In this document: piece after piece, positions 1 through 9,270 of the stretch
Layout of the letters: each line of letters starts with the position of its first letter
How positions within the stretch are numbered: position 1 is the stretch's first letter
Source of the DNA: Streptomyces sp. CB02056
GTDB taxonomy: Bacteria > Actinomycetota > Actinomycetes > Streptomycetales > Streptomycetaceae
Direction of reading: 5' to 3'
Assembly: GCF_001905545.1 (NCBI RefSeq)
Contig: NZ_LIPD01000004.1
Location: 186,001-250,000, forward strand
Length of the DNA: 64,000 nt
The notes under the pieces: model-generated
Told to the model about the DNA's origin: nothing
Database searches by the model: none
What the model saw: the letters and a program-made list of their open reading frames with translations, nothing else
Translations under genes and position numbers: made by a program

Positions 1-1182
1 CGGATCGTCCGCGGCTACCTCCAGGAGGAGCTGATGGACCGGCGGCCCCCGTCGCCGCAGCAGCCCGAGCTGTTCGCCACCGAGGGCGGCACCGCCGCGA
101 TGTGCTACGTCTTCGACTCGCTGACGAAGAACGGCCTGCTGCACAAGGGCGACCGGATCGCCCTGATGGTGCCGGTGTTCACCCCGTACATCGAGATCCC
201 CGAACTGGACACCTACGGCTTCGAGGTGGTCCGGATCCAGGCCGACAAGCTGGTCGAGACCGGGGTGCGGGAGTGGCGCTACCCGGCGGACGAGGTCGCC
301 AAGCTGGCCGACCCCGGGATCAGGCTGGTCTGCCTGGTCAACCCGAGCAACCCGCCCTCCCTGGCGCTGTCCCGGCAGGTCACCGACCAGATCAAGCAGA
401 TCGTGGCCACCACCAACCCCGACCTGATGATCGTCACCGACGACGTGTACGGCACCTTCGTGGACGGCTTCCGCACCCTGGCCGCCGAACTGCCCCGCAA
501 CACCCTGCTCGTCTACTCGTACTCCAAGCACTACGGCGCCACCGGCCACCGCCTCGGGGTGATCGGCCTGGACCGGGACAACGTGATCGACGACCTGATC
601 GCCACCCTCCCCGCGGAGTGGAAGGAGCGCCTCGCGCGCCGGTACGGCACGCTGAGCCTGGAACCCGGGAAGCTCCGCTTCATCGACCGGCTGGTCGCCG
701 ACTCCCGGCAGGTCGCGCTCAACCACACCGCCGGGCTCAGCCTGCCGCAGCAGGCCCAGATGGTGCTCTTCTCGCTGTTCGCGCTGCTGCCCGAGGGCAA
801 GGCGTACAAGGCGCGGGTGCAGGGCATCGTCCGCCGGCGGCTCGACCTGCTGATGGAGGGCTCCGGAATGAAGATCGCGGACGACCCCGGGCGGGCCGGC
901 TACTACGTCGAGCTCGACCTGCTGGCCGAGGCCGAACGGGTCGCGGGCAAGGACTTCGCGACCTTCCTGGAGAAGAACTACGAGCCCACCGAACCGCTGT
1001 TCCGGCTCGCCGAGCAGACCGGCGTGGTGCTGCTCAACGGCGGCGGCTTCGACGGGCCCGAATGGTCCGTCCGGGTCTCGCTGGCGAACCTCGACGACCT
1101 CGACTACCTGAAGATCGGGCACCACCTCAAGCAGATCTTCGCGGACTACCGCGCCGAGTGGGACGCCTCCCGGGCGTCCTGA
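1..1182 (+). CDS. asdA: Aspartate 4-decarboxylase, C-terminal part (gene starts before the window)
   Basis: PLP-dependent fold-type I enzyme converting L-aspartate to L-alanine and CO2, with aspartate aminotransferase side activity. The frame is open from base 1 (RIVRGYLQEELMD...), so the 5' end is cut off; about 393 residues are present against roughly 530-540 for the family. Family-typical stretches are ATEGGTAAMCYVFDS, the NPSNPPS substrate loop, TDDVYGTF and the Schiff-base lysine in SYSKHYGATGHRLG. The insert ALNHTAGLSLPQQ is characteristic of aspartate 4-decarboxylases rather than plain aminotransferases. It ends 32 bp before the peroxidase gene on the same strand, so they may be co-transcribed. 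The symbol follows the Comamonas and Pseudomonas enzymes. Confidence 0.85.
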   Translation, partial: RIVRGYLQEELMDRRPPSPQQPELFATEGGTAAMCYVFDSLTKNGLLHKGDRIALMVPVFTPYIEIPELDTYGFEVVRIQADKLVETGVREWRYPADEVAKLADPGIRLVCLVNPSNPPSLALSRQVTDQIKQIVATTNPDLMIVTDDVYGTFVDGFRTLAAELPRNTLLVYSYSKHYGATGHRLGVIGLDRDNVIDDLIATLPAEWKERLARRYGTLSLEPGKLRFIDRLVADSRQVALNHTAGLSLPQQAQMVLFSLFALLPEGKAYKARVQGIVRRRLDLLMEGSGMKIADDPGRAGYYVELDLLAEAERVAGKDFATFLEKNYEPTEPLFRLAEQTGVVLLNGGGFDGPEWSVRVSLANLDDLDYLKIGHHLKQIFADYRAEWDASRAS

Positions 1183-1214
1183 GAAAAGCCACGACGACGA
1201 GGAGATCCACCACC

Positions 1215-2225
1215 ATGCAGGCCGAATCGCAAGCCGTCCTCTCCCCGCTGACCAGCGCGGCCGTCTTCCTGGTCCTCACCGTCGAACCCGGCCGCGAGGC
1301 CGCCGTCCGCGACCTGCTGCCCGAACTCGCCGGACTGCGCCGCGCGGTCGGCTTCCGGGCCCCCGACGGCGGCCTCACCTGCGTCACCGGCATCGGCTCC
1401 GAGCTCTGGGACCGCCTCTTCACCGGCCCCCGCCCGGCCTCCCTGCACCCCTTCCAGGAGGTCGCCGGCCCCCGCCACCGCGCCCCGGCCACCCCCGGCG
1501 ACCTGCTGCTGCACCTGCGGGCCGAGCGGATGGACCTCTGCTTCGAACTGGCCGCGCAGCTCACCGGCCGGCTCGCCGGGGCCGCCACCGTCGTCGACTC
1601 CGTCCAGGGCTTCAAGTACTTCGAGGACCGCGACCTGCTCGGCTTCGTCGACGGCACCGAGAACCCGGAGGGCCGGGCCGCCGAACGCGCGGCCCTGGTC
1701 GGCGCCGAGGACCCGGGGTTCACCGGCGGCAGCTACGTCCTCGTCCAGCGGTACGTGCACGCCATGGACAAGTGGAACGCGCTGAGCGTCGAGCAGCAGG
1801 AGGGGGCGGTCGGCCGCACCAAACTCGACGACATCGAACTGTCCGACGACGCCAAACCCGCCGACTCGCACGTGGCACTCACCGTCATCACCGGCCCGGA
1901 CGGCGAGGAACGGAAGATCGTCCGCTTCAACATGCCGTACGGCACCTTCGGCTCCGCGGACCGCGGCGGCGAGTCCGGCACCTACTTCATCGGCTACGCG
2001 GCCGACCCCGGGGTGACCGAGCAGATGCTGCGCAACATGGTCGTCGGCAACCCGCCCGGCACCACCGACCGGCTGCTCGACTTCTCCACCGCCGTCACTG
2101 GCGGGCTGTTCTTCGTCCCGACCGCCGACTTCCTCGACTCCCCGCCCCCGGCGCCCTCGGCGGCCCCCGCCTCCCGCTCCGGGGACGGCTCGCTCGGCAT
2201 CGGCAGCCTCAAGCAGACCCCCTGA
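1215..2225 (+). CDS. Class B dye-decolorising peroxidase, encapsulin cargo
   Basis: 336-residue haem peroxidase that oxidises dyes and phenolics with H2O2. The GxxDG motif with the catalytic aspartate is GFVDGTENP near residue 146, and the likely proximal haem histidine is in DSHVAL near residue 219. After a Pro/Ala-rich linker the protein ends in DGSLGIGSLKQTP. This matches the targeting peptide that packs DyP enzymes into encapsulin shells in Brevibacterium and Mycobacterium. The ATG follows GACGAGGAG by a normal distance, and an upstream open frame is shadow. The shell gene starts 25 bp downstream, so cargo and shell form one transcription unit. Confidence 0.93.
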   Translation: MQAESQAVLSPLTSAAVFLVLTVEPGREAAVRDLLPELAGLRRAVGFRAPDGGLTCVTGIGSELWDRLFTGPRPASLHPFQEVAGPRHRAPATPGDLLLHLRAERMDLCFELAAQLTGRLAGAATVVDSVQGFKYFEDRDLLGFVDGTENPEGRAAERAALVGAEDPGFTGGSYVLVQRYVHAMDKWNALSVEQQEGAVGRTKLDDIELSDDAKPADSHVALTVITGPDGEERKIVRFNMPYGTFGSADRGGESGTYFIGYAADPGVTEQMLRNMVVGNPPGTTDRLLDFSTAVTGGLFFVPTADFLDSPPPAPSAAPASRSGDGSLGIGSLKQTP

Positions 2226-2250
2226 CAGACCCCTGAACAGGACCCCGCCC

Positions 2251-3048
2251 ATGGACAACCTCCACCGCGACCTCGCCCCGATCTCCGCCGCCGCCTGGGA
2301 GGAGATCGAGGAGGAGGCCCGCCAGACCTTCAAGCTCCACATCGCCGGCCGCCGAGTCGTCGACCTCGACGGCCCCGAGGGCGCCACCCTCGCCGCCGTC
2401 GGCACCGGCCACCTGACCGCCATCGACCCCCCGACGGACGGCATCCAGGCCCGCGCCCGCACCGCCCAGCCGGTGGTCGAGCTACGCGTCCCCTTCACCG
2501 TCCGCCGCGACGCCGTGGACGACGTCGAACGCGGCTCCCGGGACTCCGACTGGCAACCCGTGAAGGACGCGGGCCGCAAGCTCGCCCTGGCCGAGGACCG
2601 CGCCGTCTTCGAGGGCTACCGCGCGGCCTCCATCGACGGCATCCGCGCCGCCTCCACCAACCCGCCGGTCCAACTCCCCGAGGACGTCCGCGAATACCCG
2701 GAGGCCGTCAGTCGCGCCCTCACCGCCCTCCGCCTGGCCGGCGTCGGCGGCCCCTACTCACTCCTGCTCGGCGCCGCCGCCTTCACCGCCGTCAACGAGA
2801 CCAGCGATAGCGGCTACCCGGTCCACAACCACCTCACCCGCCTCCTCGACGGCGAGATCATCTGGGCCCCGGCCATCGAAGGCGCCTACCTGCTCTCCAC
2901 CCGAGGCGGCGACTTCGAACTCCACCTCGGCCAGGACGCCTCTGTGGGCTACCTCTCCCACGATGCCGAAACGATTCAGCTCTACCTTCAGGAGACGCTG
3001 ACGTTCCGTGTGTACACGGGAGAGGCGGCCGTCGTCCTACGCGGCTAG
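2251..3048 (+). CDS. Encapsulin shell protein (family 1, linocin M18-like)
   Basis: 265 residues, the usual length for a T=1 family 1 encapsulin with an HK97 phage-capsid fold; such proteins self-assemble into shells of about 60 subunits. The N-terminus MDNLHRDLAPISAAAWEEI is the typical helix that binds cargo tails. Further family stretches are RTFKL-like residues 25-30, the central DSDWQPVKDAGRKLALAED and a C-terminal ETLTFRVYTGEAAVVL. The DyP gene directly upstream carries the matching targeting peptide, so the shell very likely encloses the peroxidase. The role, probably oxidative-stress defence or oxidation of a specific substrate, is inferred. No clear terminator follows in 3049-3224, which otherwise holds nothing recognisable. 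Confidence 0.95.
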   Translation: MDNLHRDLAPISAAAWEEIEEEARQTFKLHIAGRRVVDLDGPEGATLAAVGTGHLTAIDPPTDGIQARARTAQPVVELRVPFTVRRDAVDDVERGSRDSDWQPVKDAGRKLALAEDRAVFEGYRAASIDGIRAASTNPPVQLPEDVREYPEAVSRALTALRLAGVGGPYSLLLGAAAFTAVNETSDSGYPVHNHLTRLLDGEIIWAPAIEGAYLLSTRGGDFELHLGQDASVGYLSHDAETIQLYLQETLTFRVYTGEAAVVLRG

Positions 3049-3224
3049 CACCAGAGAGGCATGGAAGCAGCGAACAGGAATATGTGCATGAGCATGTTCA
3101 TGGAACGTAGTGACTTTCTGCCTCAGTTGCGGTCGGCATGATCACCGATGTGGGCAGATCCTAGACAGAAAGTGTCCCGAACGTCGAGCTGGCGATCTGG
3201 AAGAGAACAGAGTTCCGGTAGTGA

Positions 3225-6200
3225 TTATATGACAAGCTTGGCGAGCGCCGAGCGGGCCAGCGCGGCTTCGTCGGCGATATTCACCTGCTCGGCCAGGCGT
3301 ACGGCTACGGTCAGATGTGCGGCGGCGGCGGTCGTATTCCCGAGTGCGGCCTCGCAGTGGCCCAGGCCGCGCAGAGCCCCGGCCTCCTCCCGGGCCGCGC
3401 CGATGGATCTGGCCAACTGCAGGGCGGCCGCGTGCTGGTCGCGTGCCTGGTCGTGCCGACCCGCTGCCGACAGGGTCTTGCCGAGGCCGTTGAGACCGTC
3501 GGCTTCGTAACGGACGCTGCCGACCTCGCGGAAGGTTGTCAAAGCCGACCGGTAAAGCGAAAGGGCATGTTCGAGCTCATCGGGGATCGTGAGTGTCGCC
3601 GCCAGGTTTGTGCGTACGACGGACAGCTCCAGTTGTGGCATGAGGCCGTCCCCGATCTCCAGAATGTGTTCGAATGTGTCGCGTGCCATGGAACTCCGCC
3701 CGGCTCCGAGATGGAGTTCTCCGAGATTGTTGAGTATTCGGAACTCAAGAACTCTGTCGTTGAATTTTCTGGCGAATGGAAGGGCGCTTTCATAGTCGGC
3801 GAATGCCGATTTCGAATCTCCGGTCGAGCGATGCAGGATGCCGATGTTGGCGAGGCAACGGGCGGCATTCCACTGATCGTCCTGCTCCAGTCGAATGGCG
3901 AGCACCTCCTTTTGGAGGGCCAGGGCTTCGTGAAGCCGGCTCTGATGCCACCGCAGCTGTCCGAGGAGATTGAGGGCGTTCGCCGCCGCGTCCAGGTCGC
4001 CTTCCGAGCGGGCGAGAGCGAGGCCGCGTTCGAGGGCCTCGGCGGCGGGCTCGTAGTGGGACGCCTGGGCGAGGGTCGCGCCCAGGTCGATCAGCGCCCA
4101 CGCCTCCTGTCGGTCGTTCGCCTGCGACCGCCAGTGGGTCGCGGCCGCTCGGTGCATGTCCTGTGCCTCGCTCCAGTAGGCCTCGGCGTTCAGGTGGCCG
4201 GCCAGGACGTGGGCGAGCCATGCTCCGGCTTCCGCGAGGCCGCTGACGTGAGCGTATGCCGTCAGGGTGATCAGGCCGGCGTGCTCGACCTCAAGCCAAG
4301 TGCGTGCCGATTCCGGTGAGTTCATGGCGATGTCGCCCAATATATCTGAAAGAGGGCCGAGTTGGTGATCGTCTGGTAGGTGTGATCTCGATCTGTGCGG
4401 GTAGAGCAGATGGTCCGCGCGGTCGGCGGCGTGCAGGGAGAAACGGAGCAGGCGGCGGTCGGCCGATTCGCGCTGTTTCCGATCGACGCCCAGCGCCATT
4501 GCGAACTCCCGTAATAGATCATGGAGTTGGTACCGCTCAGGTGCGATCTCCTGGATCAGGTGGCAGTTCAACAATGCCTCCAGAACCTCATCAGTCTCAT
4601 CGACACTCCGCCCGAGCAGGGCCGCTGCCGCATGGACGCCGAAATCCGGTCCGGGGTAGAGGCCGAGCAGCCGGAATGCCGACCGCTGGCTGGCGGAAAG
4701 GTACTGGTAGGAGACCTCGAAGACCCGGGCGATGCTGGAGGTGCCGCTGCGGATCTCGGCGAGCCTGCCGTTCTTCCGGGAGAGGCGCCGGGCGAAGTGG
4801 GCGAGGGTCCAGGACGGGCGGCCCTTGAAGCGGCTGGCGGCGATCTCGATGGCGAGGGGCAGGTGGCCGCAGCGCTCGACGATCTCGATGATGCTCTGCG
4901 GGTCCGTCGAACGCTCGGGGCCGACCACGTTGGTGAACAGGGCCACGGCGTCGTCCACTGTCAGCACGTCCAGGAACACCGGCCGGGCGTCCGGGAGCTC
5001 CGTCAGCCGCTGGCGGCTGGTGACGAGTACCAGGGCGGACGGGGCGGGCGGCAGCAGCGGGCGGACCTGAGCGGCGTTCGAGGCATCGTCGAGGATGACG
5101 ACGGCGCGGCGCGAGGACAGCGCCTCGGCACACAGCGCGAAGACCTCGTCGGCGTCGAGCGGGATGGTGCTGGCGGGCACTCCCAGGCGTCTGAGCAGCA
5201 GGGCGCCTGCGGCCTCCGGGGTGAGCGGCGGCTGGTTGCCGACGTGGGCGCGCAGGTTGAGGTAGACGTAGCCGTCCGGGAAGTGCTCGCGCATCAGGTC
5301 GGCGGCGTGCAGGGCGAGGGTGGTCTTGCCGACCCCGGGCATGCCGAGGATCGCCGAGACGGTGACGACGCCGCCGCGGGCGAGCCGGGTGTCAGGGCCG
5401 GGCAGGACGCGGCGGAGGTCATCCTCCCGGCCGATCAGCCGGTGCCGCCCGGGGATGTCGGCGGGCGGTACGGCCTGGGGGGCGGGGGTCAGTACGGCCT
5501 CGTTCCGTACCGGCGGCCCGGGGAGCGGGTCGCCGTGCAGGATGAGCTGGTGGAGGCGGGTGAGCGGTTCGCCGGGCTCGGTGGCGAAGTGGGCTCGGAG
5601 CAGTCGGGCGACGGCGGGGTAGACGGCCAGCGCGTCGGTCTGTCGGCCGACGGCGTAGAGCGCGGTCATCAGGTGGCCGGCGAGGCGTTCGTCGGTGGGG
5701 CGGTGCTCGCGCAGGGCGGTGAGTTCGGGGATCAGTTCGGCGAAGTGGCCGATGCGCAGGTCGATCTCGATCCGGCGCAGCGTGGTGGTGAAGTGCTGGT
5801 CGGCCATGGCGGCGCGGGTGTTCTGGGCCCAGGTGCCGGGCAGGCCGGCCAGGGGTTCGCCGCACCACAGGTTGGTGGCGCGGCTGAGCACGGTTCTGGC
5901 CTGGTGGTCCTGTCCGTTCTCGGCGAGTAGTCCGGCTTGGTCGGAGAGGTCCAGATATCGGTGCCAGTCAATCAGCAGTGGGTCCGCCCGCAGAATGTAC
6001 GTGTGCGATTGGGTGTCGATCGTGGGCACGTCCCCGGTGGCATTCGCCCCCGAGGCCTGCGCCGCCCGCCGCAGTAGTGCGCGCAGGTGGGAGACGTGGC
6101 TGTAGAGGCTGGTCAGCGCGCTGGGCGGAGGTTCCTCGCCCCACAGTCGGTATGCGAGCGAGTCGTGGGAGAGCGGCCTTCCGACCTCCAGGGCCAGGGC

Positions 6201-6290
6201 GGCCAGCAGTTGCCGTCGCTTGTCGGACGGAATCGCCAATGGCTCTCCGTTCACCGACAGTTCAACTGAACCGAGGAGATGAACCTTCAT
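3225..6290 (-). CDS. SARP-type transcriptional regulator with NB-ARC and TPR domains (AfsR-like)
   Basis: 1021 residues. A winged-helix OmpR-type DNA-binding domain spans roughly residues 5-95 and a bacterial transcriptional activation domain about 100-245. An NB-ARC ATPase follows with P-loop GMPGVGKTTL near 317, then C-terminal TPR repeats. This is the AfsR architecture: DNA-binding activators of secondary metabolism or development, gated by nucleotide binding. The start chosen is the ATG of MKVHLLG, preceded by GGGGGA. The open frame runs a further 1 kb upstream but only as antisense shadow of the next gene. It is divergent from a second NB-ARC/TPR gene across a 207-bp gap. No biosynthetic cluster is present in the window, so the target is unknown. 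Confidence 0.9.
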   Translation of the reverse strand: MKVHLLGSVELSVNGEPLAIPSDKRRQLLAALALEVGRPLSHDSLAYRLWGEEPPPSALTSLYSHVSHLRALLRRAAQASGANATGDVPTIDTQSHTYILRADPLLIDWHRYLDLSDQAGLLAENGQDHQARTVLSRATNLWCGEPLAGLPGTWAQNTRAAMADQHFTTTLRRIEIDLRIGHFAELIPELTALREHRPTDERLAGHLMTALYAVGRQTDALAVYPAVARLLRAHFATEPGEPLTRLHQLILHGDPLPGPPVRNEAVLTPAPQAVPPADIPGRHRLIGREDDLRRVLPGPDTRLARGGVVTVSAILGMPGVGKTTLALHAADLMREHFPDGYVYLNLRAHVGNQPPLTPEAAGALLLRRLGVPASTIPLDADEVFALCAEALSSRRAVVILDDASNAAQVRPLLPPAPSALVLVTSRQRLTELPDARPVFLDVLTVDDAVALFTNVVGPERSTDPQSIIEIVERCGHLPLAIEIAASRFKGRPSWTLAHFARRLSRKNGRLAEIRSGTSSIARVFEVSYQYLSASQRSAFRLLGLYPGPDFGVHAAAALLGRSVDETDEVLEALLNCHLIQEIAPERYQLHDLLREFAMALGVDRKQRESADRRLLRFSLHAADRADHLLYPHRSRSHLPDDHQLGPLSDILGDIAMNSPESARTWLEVEHAGLITLTAYAHVSGLAEAGAWLAHVLAGHLNAEAYWSEAQDMHRAAATHWRSQANDRQEAWALIDLGATLAQASHYEPAAEALERGLALARSEGDLDAAANALNLLGQLRWHQSRLHEALALQKEVLAIRLEQDDQWNAARCLANIGILHRSTGDSKSAFADYESALPFARKFNDRVLEFRILNNLGELHLGAGRSSMARDTFEHILEIGDGLMPQLELSVVRTNLAATLTIPDELEHALSLYRSALTTFREVGSVRYEADGLNGLGKTLSAAGRHDQARDQHAAALQLARSIGAAREEAGALRGLGHCEAALGNTTAAAAHLTVAVRLAEQVNIADEAALARSALAKLVI

Positions 6291-6497
6291 CGTGACGTCC
6301 CCCGCCGGTTGGCTACCAGCTTGCTGTGTCGCGGGTGAGCATCGCATGCGTCCGGGGCAACCGGCTATACCACTGTGGGGTTCCGGGGCCGTACTTTTGG
6401 GAATAATCTCGACTTGATGATACGTCATGTGATAGCGCCGCACCGATAATTCGTCCGAGGCTGGGGGGCCAGTGACAGGATCGACCGTGCTCGGCGG
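6291..6497. promoter_or_regulatory. Divergent promoter region of the two NB-ARC regulators
   Basis: This 207-bp gap has locally AT-richer sequence at 6393-6435, including an imperfect inverted repeat around ATGATACGTCAT. I could not assign convincing -35/-10 pairs or SARP heptamer repeats. It must carry the control signals of both divergent genes. Confidence 0.4.
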
Positions 6498-8678
6498 GTG
6501 CCCGTGAACGACGTCAACCTGCCGTACGGAGTGGTACGGAACTCGCTGGCCGGTGCCGCGACGGTCTCCGGCCCGGTGGTGCAGGCCGGCGCGATCCACG
6601 GCGGGTTGCACCTGCACGGGTCGTCGGTGTTGCCGACGCCGCGGCAACTCCCGCCCTGCCCTCGCAGGTTGGTGGGGCGGGAAGCCGATCTGGAGGCGCT
6701 GGACGATTCCTTGGCCGCCGAGGCGGCGTCGGCCGACGTCACCGTGGTGGTCACCGGTCCGGCCGGGGTCGGGAAGACGGCGCTGGCCGCGCAGTGGCTT
6801 CGCGGCCTGGCCGGCCGTTTCCCGGACGGCCAGCTCTACGCGGACCTGCGCGGTTACGCACCCGGAGGCCCCGCCGACCCCGCCGAGGCCCTGGGCGGCT
6901 TCCTGCGGGCCTTCGGGGTCTCCCCGGTGCCCGGGAGCATGGCGGAGGGTGCCGCGCTCTGGCGCTCGCTGGCGGCGGGGCGCCGGATCGCGGTGCTGTT
7001 GGACAACGCCTCGACGGCCGCCCAGGTGCGGCCGCTGCTGCCCGGTTCGGACCACACGGTGGTCGTGGTGACCAGCCGCCGCCGGCTCACCGGGCTCGGC
7101 ATCGACGGCGCGGTGTTCCGGTCCTTGGGCCCGCTCGCCACGGAGGCCTCCGCCGAGATCCTTGCCGAGCGGGTCGGCCGGAGCCGGGTGGTGGACGAGC
7201 GCGATGCCGCCGCCGAGGTGGTGGACGCCTGTGGCGGGCTGCCCTTGGCGATCTGTCTGGCGGCCGCGCGGATCGCGGCCCGCCCGGTGCAGTCGCTCGC
7301 CGCGACGGCCGAGATCCTGGGGCGCGGCGCCGACCGCCTCGGGGCGTTGCACGCGGACGGCGAGGCGGTGCGGGACCTGCTGGACGCCTCCTACGACGTG
7401 CTGCAGCCGGATGCGGCCCGGTTGTACAGGCTGCTCGGACTGCTGCCGTTCGCCGAGTTCACCGTGGAGGCGGCCGCCGTGGTGGCGGACGTGGACCGGG
7501 TGGCGGCGGACCGGCTAGTGGACGAACTGATGGACGTCCACCTGCTGGAGGAGGTGCTGCCCGGCCGGTTCCGCTTCCACGACCTGGTCCGGCTGCACGC
7601 CCAAGGGCACGGCGCCGGACTTCGCGACGCCCAGGTCGGCCGCGCCGCCACCGACAGGATCGTCGACTGGTACCTCGCCTCGACGACCGCCGCCGAGGCG
7701 GTCGTCTCCCCGAGCCACCGCACGCTGCCGCGCGAGTACCGGACCCTGCCGGTGCACCCGGCCCGGGAGTTCGCCGACGACACGCAGGCGCTCGGCTGGC
7801 TCGACGAGGAGCGCGACCGCCTCGCCGACCTGCTGCGCTGGGCGCCCGCCTGCGGCCGGAACGCCGCCACCTGGCAACTCGCCGACGCCATGTGGCCGTT
7901 GTTCCTCCGGCTGCGTCCGGCCCGGCTCTGGGTCGAGGCCCACCGGATCGGCCTGCATGCGGCCCGGGCGGACGGCGACCGCCGTGGCGAGCTGCGCATG
8001 CTCACCTCCGGCGGGAACGGTCTGCGGAACGCCGGCGAGGCGGCCGAGGCGGCTCGTTGGTTCAATGAAGCACTCGACCTCGCAGGGGAGTTGGCGCTGC
8101 CGCTGGCACAGGCCGACGCGCTGTACGGGCTCAGCCAGACTCACCGGATGACCGGGCGTCTGGACGAGGCCGCCGACTGTCTGCGCGAGGTGGTCCGGAT
8201 CCGGGAGGCCCAGGACTACCTGCGGGGCTCGGCACTGGCCCGGCTGGCGCACGGGGAGGTGCTGTTGCTCGCGGACCGGGCGGCGGAGGCCGTCACCTCC
8301 ATCGAGCGGGCGCACCGCGAGTTGGCCTCGATCGGGGACGACTACGAGGCGGCCCGGGCGATCGCCTTCCTCGGGGTGGCCCATACGACGCTGGGCGGGT
8401 ACGACCGTGCCGACCGCTGCCTCCAGGAGGCGCTGGCCGGCTTCCGGGCCCGACTGTCGGGGCATTGGGAGGCCCGGACGCTGGAGTTCGCCGGAGAGCT
8501 GGAGGAGCGGCGCGGCCGCCCCGCCGCCGCGCGCGCCCGGTTCGAGGAGTCGCTGGCCCGCTACCGGGAACTCGCCGCGACGGCGGAGGCGGCCAGACTG
8601 GCCGACCGCCTCGCCGCCTACGACACGGACTCCGGCCCCCCGGCTACACCCGGCCGCCCGGCCGGTCCACGGCCCTGA
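6498..8678 (+). CDS. NB-ARC/TPR STAND-family protein without SARP DNA-binding domain
   Basis: About 726 residues. A short N-terminal tail holds the recurrent actinobacterial motif VSGPVVQAGAIHGGLHLHG. It is followed by an NB-ARC ATPase (P-loop GPAGVGKTAL near residue 90; TSRRR sensor; CGGLPLAI GxP motif near 250) and then TPR-like helices to the C-terminus. There is no winged helix or other recognised effector domain. Two GTG starts are possible: 6498, or 6504, which has GGCGGG at better spacing. It is divergent from the SARP gene whose NB-ARC/TPR half it resembles. Its 3' end overlaps the convergent gene by 35 bp. A regulatory or signal-sensing role is inferred from the architecture only. 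Confidence 0.82.
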   Translation: MPVNDVNLPYGVVRNSLAGAATVSGPVVQAGAIHGGLHLHGSSVLPTPRQLPPCPRRLVGREADLEALDDSLAAEAASADVTVVVTGPAGVGKTALAAQWLRGLAGRFPDGQLYADLRGYAPGGPADPAEALGGFLRAFGVSPVPGSMAEGAALWRSLAAGRRIAVLLDNASTAAQVRPLLPGSDHTVVVVTSRRRLTGLGIDGAVFRSLGPLATEASAEILAERVGRSRVVDERDAAAEVVDACGGLPLAICLAAARIAARPVQSLAATAEILGRGADRLGALHADGEAVRDLLDASYDVLQPDAARLYRLLGLLPFAEFTVEAAAVVADVDRVAADRLVDELMDVHLLEEVLPGRFRFHDLVRLHAQGHGAGLRDAQVGRAATDRIVDWYLASTTAAEAVVSPSHRTLPREYRTLPVHPAREFADDTQALGWLDEERDRLADLLRWAPACGRNAATWQLADAMWPLFLRLRPARLWVEAHRIGLHAARADGDRRGELRMLTSGGNGLRNAGEAAEAARWFNEALDLAGELALPLAQADALYGLSQTHRMTGRLDEAADCLREVVRIREAQDYLRGSALARLAHGEVLLLADRAAEAVTSIERAHRELASIGDDYEAARAIAFLGVAHTTLGGYDRADRCLQEALAGFRARLSGHWEARTLEFAGELEERRGRPAAARARFEESLARYRELAATAEAARLADRLAAYDTDSGPPATPGRPAGPRP

Positions 8679-9270
8679 AACAGGACCGCGGGAACACGGG
8701 GGAATGCCACCCGAGCACGTCGACCCGGGCCAGTTCGGCCAGCCGGCGGCCGAGCGTGAGCCAGGCGTGGGCCATCGAGCCGACGGCCAGCGGCGGGACC
8801 GCTTCGCCGGCCGCCCGGGCCGGCTGCAGGACCAGCGGCGCCCCGTCCCGGGCCAGGAGCAGCAGTGCTCCGGCGCGGTGCTCGGCGGTGGCCAGCGCAC
8901 AGCCCGGGTAGGTGGCCAGGACCACCTTGAGCCGGGTGAGGACGCCGTCCGTCGTCAATCGTCCGGCGTGCAGCACGTCCGCCTGGTGGCGCCAGCGTGC
9001 CGCCGAGGTCCGGGTGAGGTCGAGCGCGAGGTGCTCGTCCACGTATCCGGGGCCGGCCGCTGCGGGCCCGGCTCCGGCGGGCAGTTCCGCCGCCAGCAGC
9101 CCGTGCACGGTGCCGACGGCCGAACTCACCTGCGCCTCGAACAGCACCGCGGTCCGTCGGACGTCCATCGGCCCGGCCCCGGTCTCCGCCCGAGCGGGCC
9201 GTTCCACCCCGGTGGGCCCGGTCGCCCCCGCGACCGACGCCAGCCGCACCCTGTGCACCGCCGCGCTCAT
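8644..9270 (-). CDS. Conserved-type hypothetical protein (208 aa)
   Basis: I do not recognise this family. The product is Ala/Leu/Arg-rich with no signal peptide or membrane segment. The middle ([18 protein letters not shown]) and the C-terminal half ([16 protein letters not shown]) look helical. The start ATG overlaps the stop of the upstream glycerophosphotransferase-like gene as ATGA, so the two are translationally coupled and likely work together. The 3' end overlaps the convergent NB-ARC gene by 35 bp. Confidence 0.6.
   Translation of the reverse strand: MSAAVHRVRLASVAGATGPTGVERPARAETGAGPMDVRRTAVLFEAQVSSAVGTVHGLLAAELPAGAGPAAAGPGYVDEHLALDLTRTSAARWRHQADVLHAGRLTTDGVLTRLKVVLATYPGCALATAEHRAGALLLLARDGAPLVLQPARAAGEAVPPLAVGSMAHAWLTLGRRLAELARVDVLGWHSPVFPRSCFRAVDRPGGRV

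Noticed and set aside
6291..7352. N-terminal extension of the SARP regulator (open frame of 1375 codons)
   Set aside because: The extension is antisense to the NB-ARC gene. The family start MKVHLLG with its GGGGGA site lies at 6290.
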